The notes under the pieces were generated by a model. That model made no database searches. It saw only the letters and a list, made by a program, of their open reading frames with translations, and was not told the origin of the DNA. Positions 47,840-59,007 of a stretch of 64,000 nucleotides of DNA are shown piece by piece. Each line of letters starts with the position of its first letter. Position 1 is the first letter of the stretch. Made by a program: the position numbers and the translations under genes. The stretch is from NCBI GenBank assembly GCA_026214975.1, contig CM047808.1, positions 10,938,267-11,002,266 of the forward strand. Direction: 5' to 3'. This stretch comes from Gentiana macrophylla. Lineage: Eukaryota > Streptophyta > Magnoliopsida > Gentianales > Gentianaceae.

Positions 47840-48983
47840 ATGGCTTTTATAATAAGGTACTCAACTCCATTCTCTTGATTGATTGATTGCACATAATATG
47901 CTTTTCTACTCAGTCATCTTCTTTGTTTATTGGCATATTATTTTAGTCAGATGAAGTAATGAAGATGATCCCAAATAAATTGGTTTTTTTTTCCCCTAAT
48001 TGTTTAATGCAAAATCTGCATATATTTTAGGCAAACATTCTGATTTTCATTGCTGTTTTCTGTAATTCACTAGACTCTCAGTCATATGATTTGCAAATTC
48101 ATATACTACTACTACTACTTGTGCAATCATGATTGAATACAACAGTAATACTTTGTTATTTAAATTTGTTTTCAGCATTAATTATTTCAGCTCCTGCCTT
48201 TTTGTTGTTTGGATATAATTGTGTTTTCTCTTGTAATTTTTTCAGGGACTTGGACGGCAAATGTGGGAATTCTGGGACTTTAAGAGATGCAATATTTTTT
48301 TTTTTTTGCCAAGAAATATGCCACAGCCAAAATTAATGTAAAGATTTTAATATTTTCAATGAGACCTTTCAATTGTATTGCAAAAGGTTGTTCTCATTGT
48401 TTTGTTTTGTCGTCTTTTCATATTTTTATTTTGATTTTTGTTTTTTTGCTCTTTGGGTTGGTCCCTATATGTATGTGAGTATTTTAGGGTGTTTCCATTT
48501 TGATGCTGGAGGCTTTAATTTCTTTTGGAGTGTTATACTTATTTTGTTGTACATTTGAGGATTTGAACGAAAGGTTGTACCAAATGGATACAATCATGTT
48601 TATTAATTTGTACTCTCTTTTACATAGCAGCAGTGTACACGGGTGGGTGAAAGATAATAGAATTAGAAAATGGTTCTTTATTTACACCATTACGACTCTA
48701 CATGTGTACCGCACTATCTACTTGTGCACCATGATAGAAAATCGACCATGTACAAAAATTCGAATGTATTGACAACCTGCGACCCTTTGTGAAATTCGAA
48801 CCAGGTTGTACAGTGCGGGAAGTCGTATGTTGCCTCACACATTCGACTTTCATAAGATCGATTCTGTGAAAACTGTGAAGTATACTATCAACTGTGGGGC
48901 AAATAATAACCCCTTAGAAAGACATGATGGCATCCACTACATACTACATTCCAACAAAGTACAAAAGAAACAGAGTTGTAATA
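47840..48983 (+). other. 3' flank of the R1-type gene
   Basis: AT-rich. Several short frames (48133-48997) have no family resemblance. It may hold a 3' untranslated region or intron, but I see no splice pattern I can defend. Confidence 0.4.
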
Positions 48984-49464
48984 CTACCTCCGTCTAGACG
49001 TGGCCGGTTCCGTGTCGGGTCGGGTTTTCTGGTTGGAACCGTCAGTTCAGGGTCCAAAAAGGAACCGGAACCGCCGGTTCAAATTTCCAGCTGTATCTGT
49101 TGGGTCTCAGGAACCGGCGGGTTTGTCGGGTATCCGGGCCGGTTCCGGGTCTCGGCGGTTCCCGGGTCCTGACGGTTCAGATCACGGTTCCAAAAATTCA
49201 ATATTGTTTTTAGAAATTTTTTATAACTTACGTTAAAATTAATAATAAATTATAAATGATTATTAAACTATATATAATATTTAATTTCATAAATATAGTT
49301 CAAAAAAAAAAAACACACGGCTTGAAACTTATTCTAAATAATTTGTAAGTAAATTAAAGCATAATGCGTAGTTTTTTAATTGTTTATTTTTTATGATTAT
49401 TTTGTAAGTAAATTAAATGTATATTTCATATAGTGATTACGATGATTTATACTTGTAATTTTTT

Positions 49465-49592
<128 letters not shown>

Positions 49593-50178
49593 TTTATATC
49601 TTGATGAATCGATGCAAAATGTATATAAAAGTTGTTTATTAAACAACATCATTACATAATTAAACAATACATCAATAACGGCACACTTGATACACATTAC
49701 TTAACACCATACTAATCGTCTAATACACTTCATATTCAAAAAACAAACACAATACTAATACACTATATATTCGAACATAATATTACACTAGAATTCGTCT
49801 ACATTATTATGGAAGCATCTTCATTTTCATATCACTTGTCGTTCCGAAAGCGTTTGAAATGCAGAAAAACATAAACACCTCCAAGGACAACACAACCACC
49901 TTTTCACATTTTTGTTCTCATAATCATCATTGTAGACCTTTGGCAGATCAAGATGGAGCCACCTGAAAAACATGAAAATTTTAGTTTAAATCATGACTAT
50001 GCTTGATTGAAATTTTATAAAAAAAATGAATAAATAAATTTACATATCAATCACTCAGAATCTGCTAGGTTATATCATCTTCTTCGCTCCCGTGTGCACT
50101 TGCAGTTGTTCCGGTTGTAACTGCATCAGTCTCTACCACATCTTGGTTTTCTTCTTCTGGTGGAATGAAGTCTTGTTG

Positions 50179-50400
50179 TCACCGTTCGGCTAGCACCCAA
50201 TCGTTGAGGCACATTTGATATTCTAAATTTCTTGGGTGCATGCTCGCTCTCCTTGAGCTATGCATTGTTCCGCCATGTGTGACACTGGACACGAAAAAAA
50301 ATTCAATTGCCATGTGTGAGAGAACTTGGTAATCTCTTGTATGGCTCTGCCACCATCCCAATATATCCCAATCAAAATCGTACTCCTCATTCATAACCAA
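50179..50400 (-). pseudogene. hAT transposase C-terminal dimerisation region
   Basis: MNEEYDFDWDILGWWQSHTR and YQVLSHMAIEFF, then VTHGGTMHSSRRASM and LNDWV. It follows the pattern FDIL.WW......P.LS.MA of the hAT dimerisation domain, though the usual STVASE block is altered. It is separated from the rest of the transposase by the MITE at 50398-50873. Confidence 0.82.
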
Positions 50401-50873
50401 TGACGGAGCCAGGAATTTTATGTCGGGTGGGATGAATTTTGTTTTTCAATGTTATTTATACGGCATATTTTTGAAAAAGACAAATTTATTTATAATTTAT
50501 GATTTATTTTTATACTTTCCGCATCACACTACAAACGTTAACTCCGGTGTCAATTCATTGGATCTGGCGTTATTCACATATGACATTTCTGTAACTATAA
50601 CATCACTATCATCACTCACGTTATTTTCATGGTGTTTGAAATAATGTTTTGAGTGATTGAAATGATCGTGGTGTCGGAAATAAAACTGTGATTTCAACGG
50701 AATCATCTTTTTGTTGTAACATAAATTTTAATGGCTCGCTCATGTTAGGTGGGCGCAAGGCTAATTATCTAAGGAATTGATGAGCTGGACATACATAATA
50801 TATAGAAAAAAAAAATAAAAAAAGGGCCGGGTGGGCTTATCCAACCTAAGCCGATAATGAAGCTCCGTCCTTG
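50398..50873. mobile_element. hAT-type MITE, 476 bp, inside the transposase gene
   Basis: Termini CAATGACGGAGCC and, in reverse complement, CAAGGACGGAGC. Flanks TTCATAAC (50390-50397) and TTCATATC (50874-50881) form an 8-bp duplication with one mismatch. No coding content. Related at its ends to the MITE at 7652-7926. Confidence 0.78.
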
Positions 50874-52430
50874 TTCATATCAATCTCGAAAGTAGTCGAT
50901 AGATATTTATCCATTTCTTCACATGAGGATGATGAATCAACCCTCGGCCTCAGCCTTTTAGCGGATATTTTTTGCATCACTTTTCTCAACGCTGAAACTT
51001 TTCTACCTCCGGGGTTAGTAGAACTTGTACCTGCATTATATGGGGCCTAGCATCCCCAACTCTGTAACGAGTATCATAATGAGCGTACAACTCTGTAAAT
51101 GTTTTAATTGTATTTCGAACCACTTCCAAGTGGTTAATTGGTCGGGTGGCCAGGTTAGGAAACAAGAATTCATAATAACTCTCCAAAAATCCACTCAGTG
51201 CCTCTGTCTGAAGTTGAGGGTCTAGAATAACAGCAATAAGATAAAGCTCAGGTATTTGTAGCTGCTAAACACGGAACCAAGTCGAGACATGCTTTAAATT
51301 CTTCAAACGAATTTACTAACTCAATCATCTTTGGTAAGACCGCATGTGATGTTGGTTTATAGGAACTCAAAAAGAACAATGTAGCATGTTTGAAAGGTTC
51401 CAACATATTCATCAACATTTGACAATCACTCCAATGGCTAGCGTATATAGCTAGTTGGCCTTCACAGTGTTCCGCTACAAAACTAGCCAATAGATCTTTA
51501 TATCAATGTGTTTTTTTTCAATAAATCATACAACGAGTTCCACCGGTTCTGGGTAACAGTGGGTAATTTGTAAGGCCGTGAACCGTGACTGCGGCACCAT
51601 TGATTCCACATTTTTTCAAAACTATGTCTAGCATTGATAAACTGGCAAGCATGCTTAATAACTCCAATGCTCGAATTTATAACTATCAGTTACGCATAAA
51701 TTCCAAACATGGCATAATCATCTAATATGGAAAAAGGTACCGCCGTATATAGGTTGGCATATTTGTTTTAATTCAACAATTGACAGATCGTTATTAGAAG
51801 CATCATCAAAAGAAATAGAGAAAATCCTTTTCTTCAAGCCAAACTCATCCAAGGCCTTTGATATCACACTACTTATGTTGTGTGCATTGTGCCTTTCGTT
51901 AAACACTCGATACGCTATCAAACGTTTTTGCATATTCCAATCATTAGCTATCCAGTGACAACTAATACCAATGTAAAAATTATGATGTCCATCATCACTC
52001 CAAATATCACCACACGAATTCACATCATGTGTTATGCCATCTAAAAGTGGTAATATTTCATTCCTGCGTCTTTTAAATGACGTTACCAAATCTCTCTTGA
52101 AATTAGATCGTGGGATTTTGTCAAACGGCGGTTGCCAAGCTGTTTTAACGCATTGTTGAAGATTTAAGATTTCCGACATCTGAAAAGCTAGACACTCGGT
52201 ACATATGAGATCTACAACCTCAATCATACTCACCCTTGTGTTGTATGCAAATATATCAGAAGAAGTACCTCCACTAGCCGAACAAGGTGGCCGCATTTTT
52301 GTTTGTCGAGGATCGAGGCCCCATTTATTTGGATGAAACTTTATGGCATGCTTTCTCATCGAGCCATAGCCACCCCTTTTGTGAATCTATAGTTCTTATC
52401 ACAAAAGTTACATTGAGCAGTGAAAACACC
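50874..52430 (-). pseudogene. hAT transposase, BED finger and core, frameshifted
   Basis: The N-terminal BED zinc finger is at about 52430-52350 (AQCNFCDKNY, with a frame change before GSMRKHAIKFHPNKWGLD). The core at 52359-51718 contains SNFKRDLVTSFKRRRNEI and DIWSDDGHHNFYIGISCHWI, then FGLKKRIFSISFDDASNN, the pattern of plant RICESLEEPER-type hAT transposases. Further pieces at 51490-51248 (YASHWSDCQMLMNML) and 51186-50986 complete the order. At least three breaks make it inactive. Such proteins cut and paste the element using the terminal repeats. Confidence 0.82.
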
Positions 52431-52801
52431 AGTAATGCGCCGACCTTCTGCATTCGTTAATGGATTTTTTTGAAAACTACGTAAATATCCTTGATTTTGA
52501 GATTACGGAATTGGTGGAAATTTTAGTGTGGTATGGGTTCGCCACTGACCCCCACCCCAGTTACGAGATGAATCACTCAATCGTTCGTGAGTTCTACGCA
52601 ATTGTTGCAACAACAATGTAACTTGAGAATTCACATGGTGCGGTGTACGCATCCAATTCACACCGCGTTGGATCAACCATTATTATTTACTTGAAGATAT
52701 CCCTCATCAGGTTGATTTTTTCAGACTGTTCCAGTTAACTGAAAGATTGTGTGCTAACATGCATGGTACAACATTTTTGTGAGACTCACCTCTAGGCACC
52801 T

Positions 52802-53131
52802 ATGATTAGAATGAGCGGTCAACATTACCCTCATAGATGGACCCCTGAAGTCGATCGGATGGTGATTTTGTTTCTTGCCTATCACATTCATGGTACTGTC
52901 AACCACACCGAACCAACAATTGAGATGTACATCCTTGCGTGCATTTTGAATGAGCTAATAGATGTAGAACAATACATCGTGGAAATAATTGGCCATATAG
53001 CTATGGGCAATGCAGGCGATGGTTATATTTTCTTTCCATTTCTTATCACCGCTTTTGTCAGAGAATTCAGGGTACTGCAATATGATACAGACAACCTTTC
53101 TGGACCCAATGAACCTGTTTTATACGAATAA
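52802..53131 (+). CDS. Unidentified reading frame inside the hAT element
   Basis: 109 codons, opposite in strand to the transposase, in the right third of the element. The sequence looks like real protein: MSGQHYPHRWTPEVDRMVI, HIHGTVNHTEPTIEMYI, ELIDVEQYIVEIIGHIAMGN and GYIFFPFLITAFVREFRVL. The last block resembles the FP.LIT......GV signature I associate with the poorly characterised plant-transposon-associated domain found in Fabaceae and other plant repeats; that is from memory and uncertain. It has no signal peptide, transmembrane helix or zinc-binding motif. It may be a captured gene fragment or the remnant of an older element. The start is the first Met; homology could extend upstream. 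Confidence 0.45.
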   Translation: MIRMSGQHYPHRWTPEVDRMVILFLAYHIHGTVNHTEPTIEMYILACILNELIDVEQYIVEIIGHIAMGNAGDGYIFFPFLITAFVREFRVLQYDTDNLSGPNEPVLYE

Positions 53132-53850
53132 AAGAGTTTGGTGTGGTTTATTAATATTTGTAACATTTTTAAATATTATTTTTTAATCAAGGTTTGATGA
53201 TGTTCACGTTATTTGTATTTAACTATTTCATAAGTAAAGTTGTTTAGTCGAAAAATAGTTTATAAAATTATGGCTTGTACTTAATTCTAAGTTTATCACT
53301 TAGAATAATGTTGACAACGTATTTCATAACGTGCATGTAGATGTTGTTACATGTCACATCCTACCCGTCTCGACGTCTTTGCTCATCATGTACATAATTT
53401 TCATATTCCTCAGAATGCCTTACTTGTAAGTGTCGTGCACAAGAACAAAGACCGGTTCCAAGCTCATAATGATACTATTTTCTGCAAACTTTACAAATAG
53501 CCCTAAATTTTGAAGGAATCATTCCCCATAATTTCATCAGAAAGATTTTCTAAACGAAAAAAGAATCGAAAAGCTGACACAATGATAGACATTGCGAAAT
53601 AATATATTTCGAATGTAATGAAGTACACGAATTTATTCAAAACAACTTCAAATCACTATCCGAAATATATTAGAATGGTTGATAATATAATGATAATATG
53701 AGAGTTCCAAGAGAATTGTGAGGAAAAATGGATGAAATGGGTGTATATTATAGTGTGATGAGTGTGTGATATTTGAAAATTAAAAAAAAAAACACTTTAT
53801 TCAAAAAAATTCAAAAAAGTTATTGGAACAAAAATTTTAAAAAAAAAACC
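53132..53850. other. hAT interior, right side, no gene seen
   Basis: AT-rich, with a long A-rich run near 53783. The GC-rich subterminal block begins at about 53850. Confidence 0.55.
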
Positions 53851-54274
53851 GTCGGTTTTGGTCTCCGGGCCGGTCGGGCCGGTTTGACCGCCAGTTTAAC
53901 GGCCGGTTCGCAGAACCGCCGGACCGGGTCGGGTGGAACCTTAAACCGGTAGACCCGTCTATCCGCCGGTTCTTGGACCCGCCGGTTCGGAACCCTGGAA
54001 CTGCCGGGTCCGAACCGGAAAAAGTAACGGAACCGGACAGGTCTACCTCCGTCCCATAAAAATTGGCCACTTTTTGTGGTGCAAACCGATCAAAAAATCA
54101 ATTAATGTGTTGTGTTTTAAATACTAATGGACGTATATGCCCCTATTTCATAATAAATGCTTGTCTTGGAATATGAAAAGACTACACAGCATTAAATGGT
54201 ATGGTAGTGGTATGTTTGGAAAATATGCGTTAAATGATTCATTGATATTCTAAATGGATACTTTTTATGGGACA

Positions 54275-54511
54275 ATTCATTTTCAGACGATGGACACTTT
54301 TGGTAGGACGAAGGTTGTAATTTATAAAGTGATTGGATCAAATCTCATGTCCATTTTAGATACCAAAAGCTATGTATGATCATGGAAACCTTTACATCAA
54401 GAGATTTCTTGTACAAGCTGCATATGAGATGTCCAAGAAGCTTATCCTTTTGAAACTAACACACTTCCACACTTCCCAAAATTTTACGCATGTAAGATGT
54501 AGTATTGTGTG
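54275..54511 (+). repeat. Direct repeat, copy 1
   Basis: Begins ATTCATTTTCAGACG, includes the right end of the Stowaway-like MITE and ends TATTGTGTG. Repeated at 56013-56237. Confidence 0.88.
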
Positions 54512-54584
54512 GCATCATAAAGCAACTTTTGAGCTCAAACCGCATGACTCTGATACAACCCTTATTTACCTATGTACATTCAAA

Positions 54585-54620
<36 letters not shown>

Positions 54621-56012
54621 AGTTAAGGTTCTTTTCATTGGCTCCAAAGAAGTAGACACCAAGCTGACAAAATCCTCCTCACCTTATGGCTCAAACAAGA
54701 AACAACAACCCAATCAAAACATCATATTTCTTTCCCCACACCTTGTTTGCTTAAGTGTGTTCCAACTAAGGACTAGAGTCCACTCGTAGGGTTCAAAATG
54801 AAGGATATGTGAATCATATTTCAAGGCTCAAGGTGTGGGTTCTGACTAAGTAACTAAACGGCTATAAAGCGAATGGTGGTGAGACCATTCATATCAAGAG
54901 GTGAGAGGGGCTCTGATGTAAATGTCTCAGTTAGGCTTATTTGGCATGAGTAGAGGTCAAAAAGCACGCCAAAACCGTCATCCCGTGTCCTGCGCCCATT
55001 GGAAACTCTATGACATTGGCCCTACAAGGACTCCAGCAGTGAAAGGTGGTAGTAATCAAATTGTGCACAAAGTTAGTAGCTGTTGAATTATTTAACTCCA
55101 TTCTCAAGATAAAAATCAGGCCATACGTGCATATTGGGATCCCGACTAAGTGATCCCACCCTCCCGAATGTGGAAAATAACTACAACATACGGTGTTAGG
55201 ACCATGAAGAAAATTTTTAAAAATTACCCAAAATGCATTCAGGCTGATCATGTGCCAAGTATACCACGTTTATAGCACACATTTAACAATCGATACCAAG
55301 AAAACGGCTAAGTCTCCAGCGCATAGCCGGCACTAAACACCTGTCTCAAGTGTGCCTGAGGAGATAAAAGAGTAAAAGACTTAATTTGTTTGACCAAAAC
55401 TCCAGCGGAAAACAAGAACCGATACCTCGAAACTCGTGACACCTAAAATATAAGTCCATCCGAAACTTTAAGCGAGAACAAAAAACACAAAGAAAGCGCG
55501 GTATGAGGAAAGTCCCGCGTCTTCAAAAGATCGAGCAATGAGCAAGCGAGTGCGTAAAAGCGAGTTTATGCCATAAAGCGATATCAAAGATGCCGAGAGG
55601 TCCAGGATATGCAATGGGCAGTTACTAATATAACAATAAAACTCAGAACATCCATGATTAATCAAAGGAGAAGAAACATGCATCAGGTCAAAAGCAGGCC
55701 TCGAGAAATTTTGAACAATGGTACATGTGCGTAAATTGTTGAAGAATATATAAAAACAACCACCCAAAAGTCGAATCTCTCGCCTCCAAGTTGGAATCGG
55801 TCAAAGTACTCCGTATGAAGTGACTAGCTAAAAATAAGTCGTGACTCAAAAGAAAGGTAAATAATGAAAACAAGCTAGCCGCCTTGCTCAGCTGTACATC
55901 AAGCCCCAGAGAGATCACCCAGTGTGCTGGATAGTGCAGTCAGCAGCTGCATCTTTCTGCCATTTGTAGTCTCAACAGCACTATCTCCTAATTGTCTCTG
56001 ACCAGATTCCTA
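54512..56012. other. Unassigned 1.5 kb between direct repeats
   Basis: A 28-base poly-T run at 54588-54615 starts it. The remainder has moderate GC, no intact frame and no motif that I recognise; frames at 54937-55918 lack family resemblance. Confidence 0.5.
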
Positions 56013-56237
56013 TTCATTTTCAGACGATGGACACTTTTGGTAGGACGAAGGTTGTAATTTATAAAGTGATTGGATCAAATCTCATGTCCATTTTAGATAC
56101 CAAAAGCTATGTATGATCATGGAAACCTTTACATCAAGAGATTTCTTGTACAAGCTGCATATGAGATGTCCAAGAAGCTTATCCTTTTGAAACTAACACA
56201 CTTCCCAAAATTTTACGCGAAGATGTAGTATTGTGTG
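56013..56237 (+). repeat. Direct repeat, copy 2
   Basis: Near-identical to 54275-54511 apart from an 8-bp and a few small deletions. The copies are about 1.5 kb apart. Confidence 0.88.
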
Positions 56238-58250
56238 TCTCGTGTGCTACGTACTCATTCCAAGGTTGTTGGGGTGTGATCCCATGAGCCCTCACAGCGC
56301 TTCAGAAGGCCAGGCCAACCTTCACGTGTTGGCAATGCCCTCCTACCAAATCCTTATTCGAAATTGAACGTCCAACATGTATACAACTTAAATTAAATTA
56401 ACTTATATACGAAAGTCTCTGGAAATAATAACATTTTATTTTGCAGACGTAAAACGACTCGGGATACCATAAAGTATTAGGGGTAGAATAAGAAATCTAA
56501 TGTTGGTTCCATTACAACATCAATTCAAAAGAAACCAACGAAAGTCCAACAAAAGGTAAATCCGAATGATAGTCTAAGCTATTACAAAAGATAAATATGA
56601 TAAAACACCAAGAAGTCACGAGATCACTCCTCATAGAGCTCGTACACCTCTTCACATGCATTACCTTCTCGGGGTGGAAACAACACAATAAGGGTAAGTA
56701 TAAACGTACTTAGAAAATGGTGGAAATATCGAATCTACACAAGTCACATCACATGAATAACAAGCCAACATAATATCACATATGTTTCTCTCGTTTACCA
56801 CACTCTACTTGTATCACTAGTCGACTCAACCAAATAAGGCATTTGTTGCATGTTAGTCAAATGACACTTCGCCGGGTGAGGATGCACTGAGACACAAAGG
56901 GCCGGCCCTCCTAGGAGGCGGTGGTCTTAGGCCCAATGGTCCCGGCGGCCAACATTACATGTTTCTCTAAAAGAAAAAAATCCGTGTAGATCTAATCCGA
57001 TCCAACCTAATATAAAGGCCCAAAAAACTATTTGAAACGATAAAGGCCCAAAAAAATTTACTTGGCCTAATTCGAATCGATAAATATGTATCTTTGAACT
57101 AAAAGGCCTAATTCGGCGACTCTGTCTTAGGCCTAAAAAATGCCAGGCCGGCCCTGCCGAGACATATCCTCAACACCTCTGATGGACACGGTTGCTAACC
57201 ATGTGGATTATTACACGAGTCCGGTTAGATATCTGATCAAGTGGAGGCGTAATATTACCGTAAAGCGATGTATAAACGTGCCTTAACAAGGACTAACATT
57301 TTTAGCTTTTAGACAAGTCAAGTACGTATTTTAGCATTAATTTAACCACCTAAGTTCATTACACATAAAAGGCTTCCTAAGGACCACTAAACCTTATACG
57401 GACTCTACATTACACTACCTAGCACGTTGCACAGAAATATTAGAATCTAATCCAATACCCACGAGGCTAAGGAATAAGGCTTCCGGTGATCCCGAGTTTC
57501 TCCCCGCAGAGGGTCTCCACAAGGTGCTGAGCCGAACACACCGGAAACCGAACCCTTAACTTCGTCATGTTACAAGTACGACATTGAAATCAAGCCAACA
57601 TCTCATAAGGCTAAGGGTATAGTGTTCCAATGCTCCCGTGAGACACAGTGCGGAGCCAAAGCCACTAGAACACATACACCTAACTTTACAACAAACCACA
57701 TAATGCTCTAAACTAAGGCATGCTTCAAAACGAGCTAAAAATATGATTGTACTATTTTGTGCACCTTGGCGCCCGTCAAAATCTAACAGAAACATCTTGT
57801 TCAGTTCTCGCTTACTTTAGCGCCCGCCAAAAGTAAACAGAGCTCTATGTTCATCTTTGGCGCCCGCCAAACAACAATTGGAACTCTCAGTCAAGCCTTG
57901 CGCCTGCCAATTGTCCTTGGTGCCCTTCAACAGCTAATAGAGCTCTCTGTTCACTTTTGGCCCCCGCCAAATGCCCAGATCTGCAAATTCGAAGAAGAAA
58001 AGCTGCAACTCGAACCGATTTCACCTTTAACTTGGCAATCTGTTGTTTGCTTTGTGCATTCATCGATCCTCTTAAGGTTACAATGAGCCCTTGTATATAT
58101 AGGCAATCTACTAAACATGATTAGGATAATGACCATAAAACATAATAAAGTATGATGTGACACTAAAAAAACTAGACATGTGTTAAGTTAGTTAGATGAA
58201 ATGCGGACCCGACAAGCGGCCCCCTAGCTGAGTCTTTGTCTGGTGATCTT
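56238..58250 (-). mobile_element. LTR-retrotransposon-derived sequence, probably one LTR
   Basis: On the minus strand CTATATATACAAGGGCTCATTG near 58085-58105 looks like an LTR promoter and transcript start. A TCTCGGGGTGGAAACAACACAA stretch near 56670-56690, followed by a GTAAGTATAAACGTACTTAG motif, is of a kind common at Gypsy chromovirus LTRs and recurs in weaker form near 14590. There is no coding domain, and exact ends and target duplication were not found. Confidence 0.4.
57767..57970. repeat. Tandem GGCGCCCGCCAAA repeats
   Basis: Five or so degenerate copies of about 45-50 bp, each with GGCGCCCGCCAAA followed by an ACAGAGCTCTCTGTTC-like palindrome. Confidence 0.75.
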
Positions 58251-58600
58251 CATATAGTAGTGAGTTTGTCTTTGTAGGTGGGCATCATAACATGAGTAGC
58301 GAGCTGATCTTGACTCCTAATTGCTTTTGGCGGTGCCGTTTGGATGGTGGCTTGAAGGCTTATTGGTGGGCCCCCAATCTCTATTCGACCTAAAAGTAGG
58401 CAAACTCATCGGACTTAGAGCATTATCCATTGTTTAGGCCACCGGAATGACCCGATTATGGATCCATGAACCCTTTTACGGGTTAGGAGTATCAATGCCC
58501 CATACTCCGTGCCTTTAATATTTGTTCAAAATATAAGGTGGGGAGTAGAGTTGTTAGTGGGTTGATAGCCTGAATGCCGAACTAGTTGTCGGTTCTATAG

Positions 58601-59007
58601 TGCCGCGCTACAAAGCAAACGGTCTTATTTGCCACGCTATAAAGTGGATGGTCTTTTGGCACCGTACTATGAAGCAGACGGTCTTATTTTGCACACTATT
58701 AAGTGGATGGTCTTATAAGGTCGTGCTATGAAGCGGATGGTCTTATTCACCACGCTATTAAGTGGATGGTCTTGTGATGCAGCGCTATGAAGCGGACGGT
58801 CTTATTCACCACGCTATTAAACGAATTGTCTTATGGCGCCGCTCTATGAAGCGGATGGTCCTATTCGCCACGCTATTAAGCGGATGGTCTTTTGGCACCG
58901 CACTATGAAACAGGCGGTCTTATTCGCCACGCTATTAAGCTGATGGTATTATGGCGCCACGCTATGAAGCGGACGATCTTATTCGCCATGCTATTAAGCA
59001 GATGGTC
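58601..59007. repeat. Dimeric minisatellite, about 7 units of 58-61 bp
   Basis: Each unit holds two related halves of about 30 bp: one like GCCGCGCTATGAAGCGGACGG and one like GCCACGCTATTAAGTGGATGG, both followed by TCTTAT. The halves alternate regularly over the whole stretch. Confidence 0.9.
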
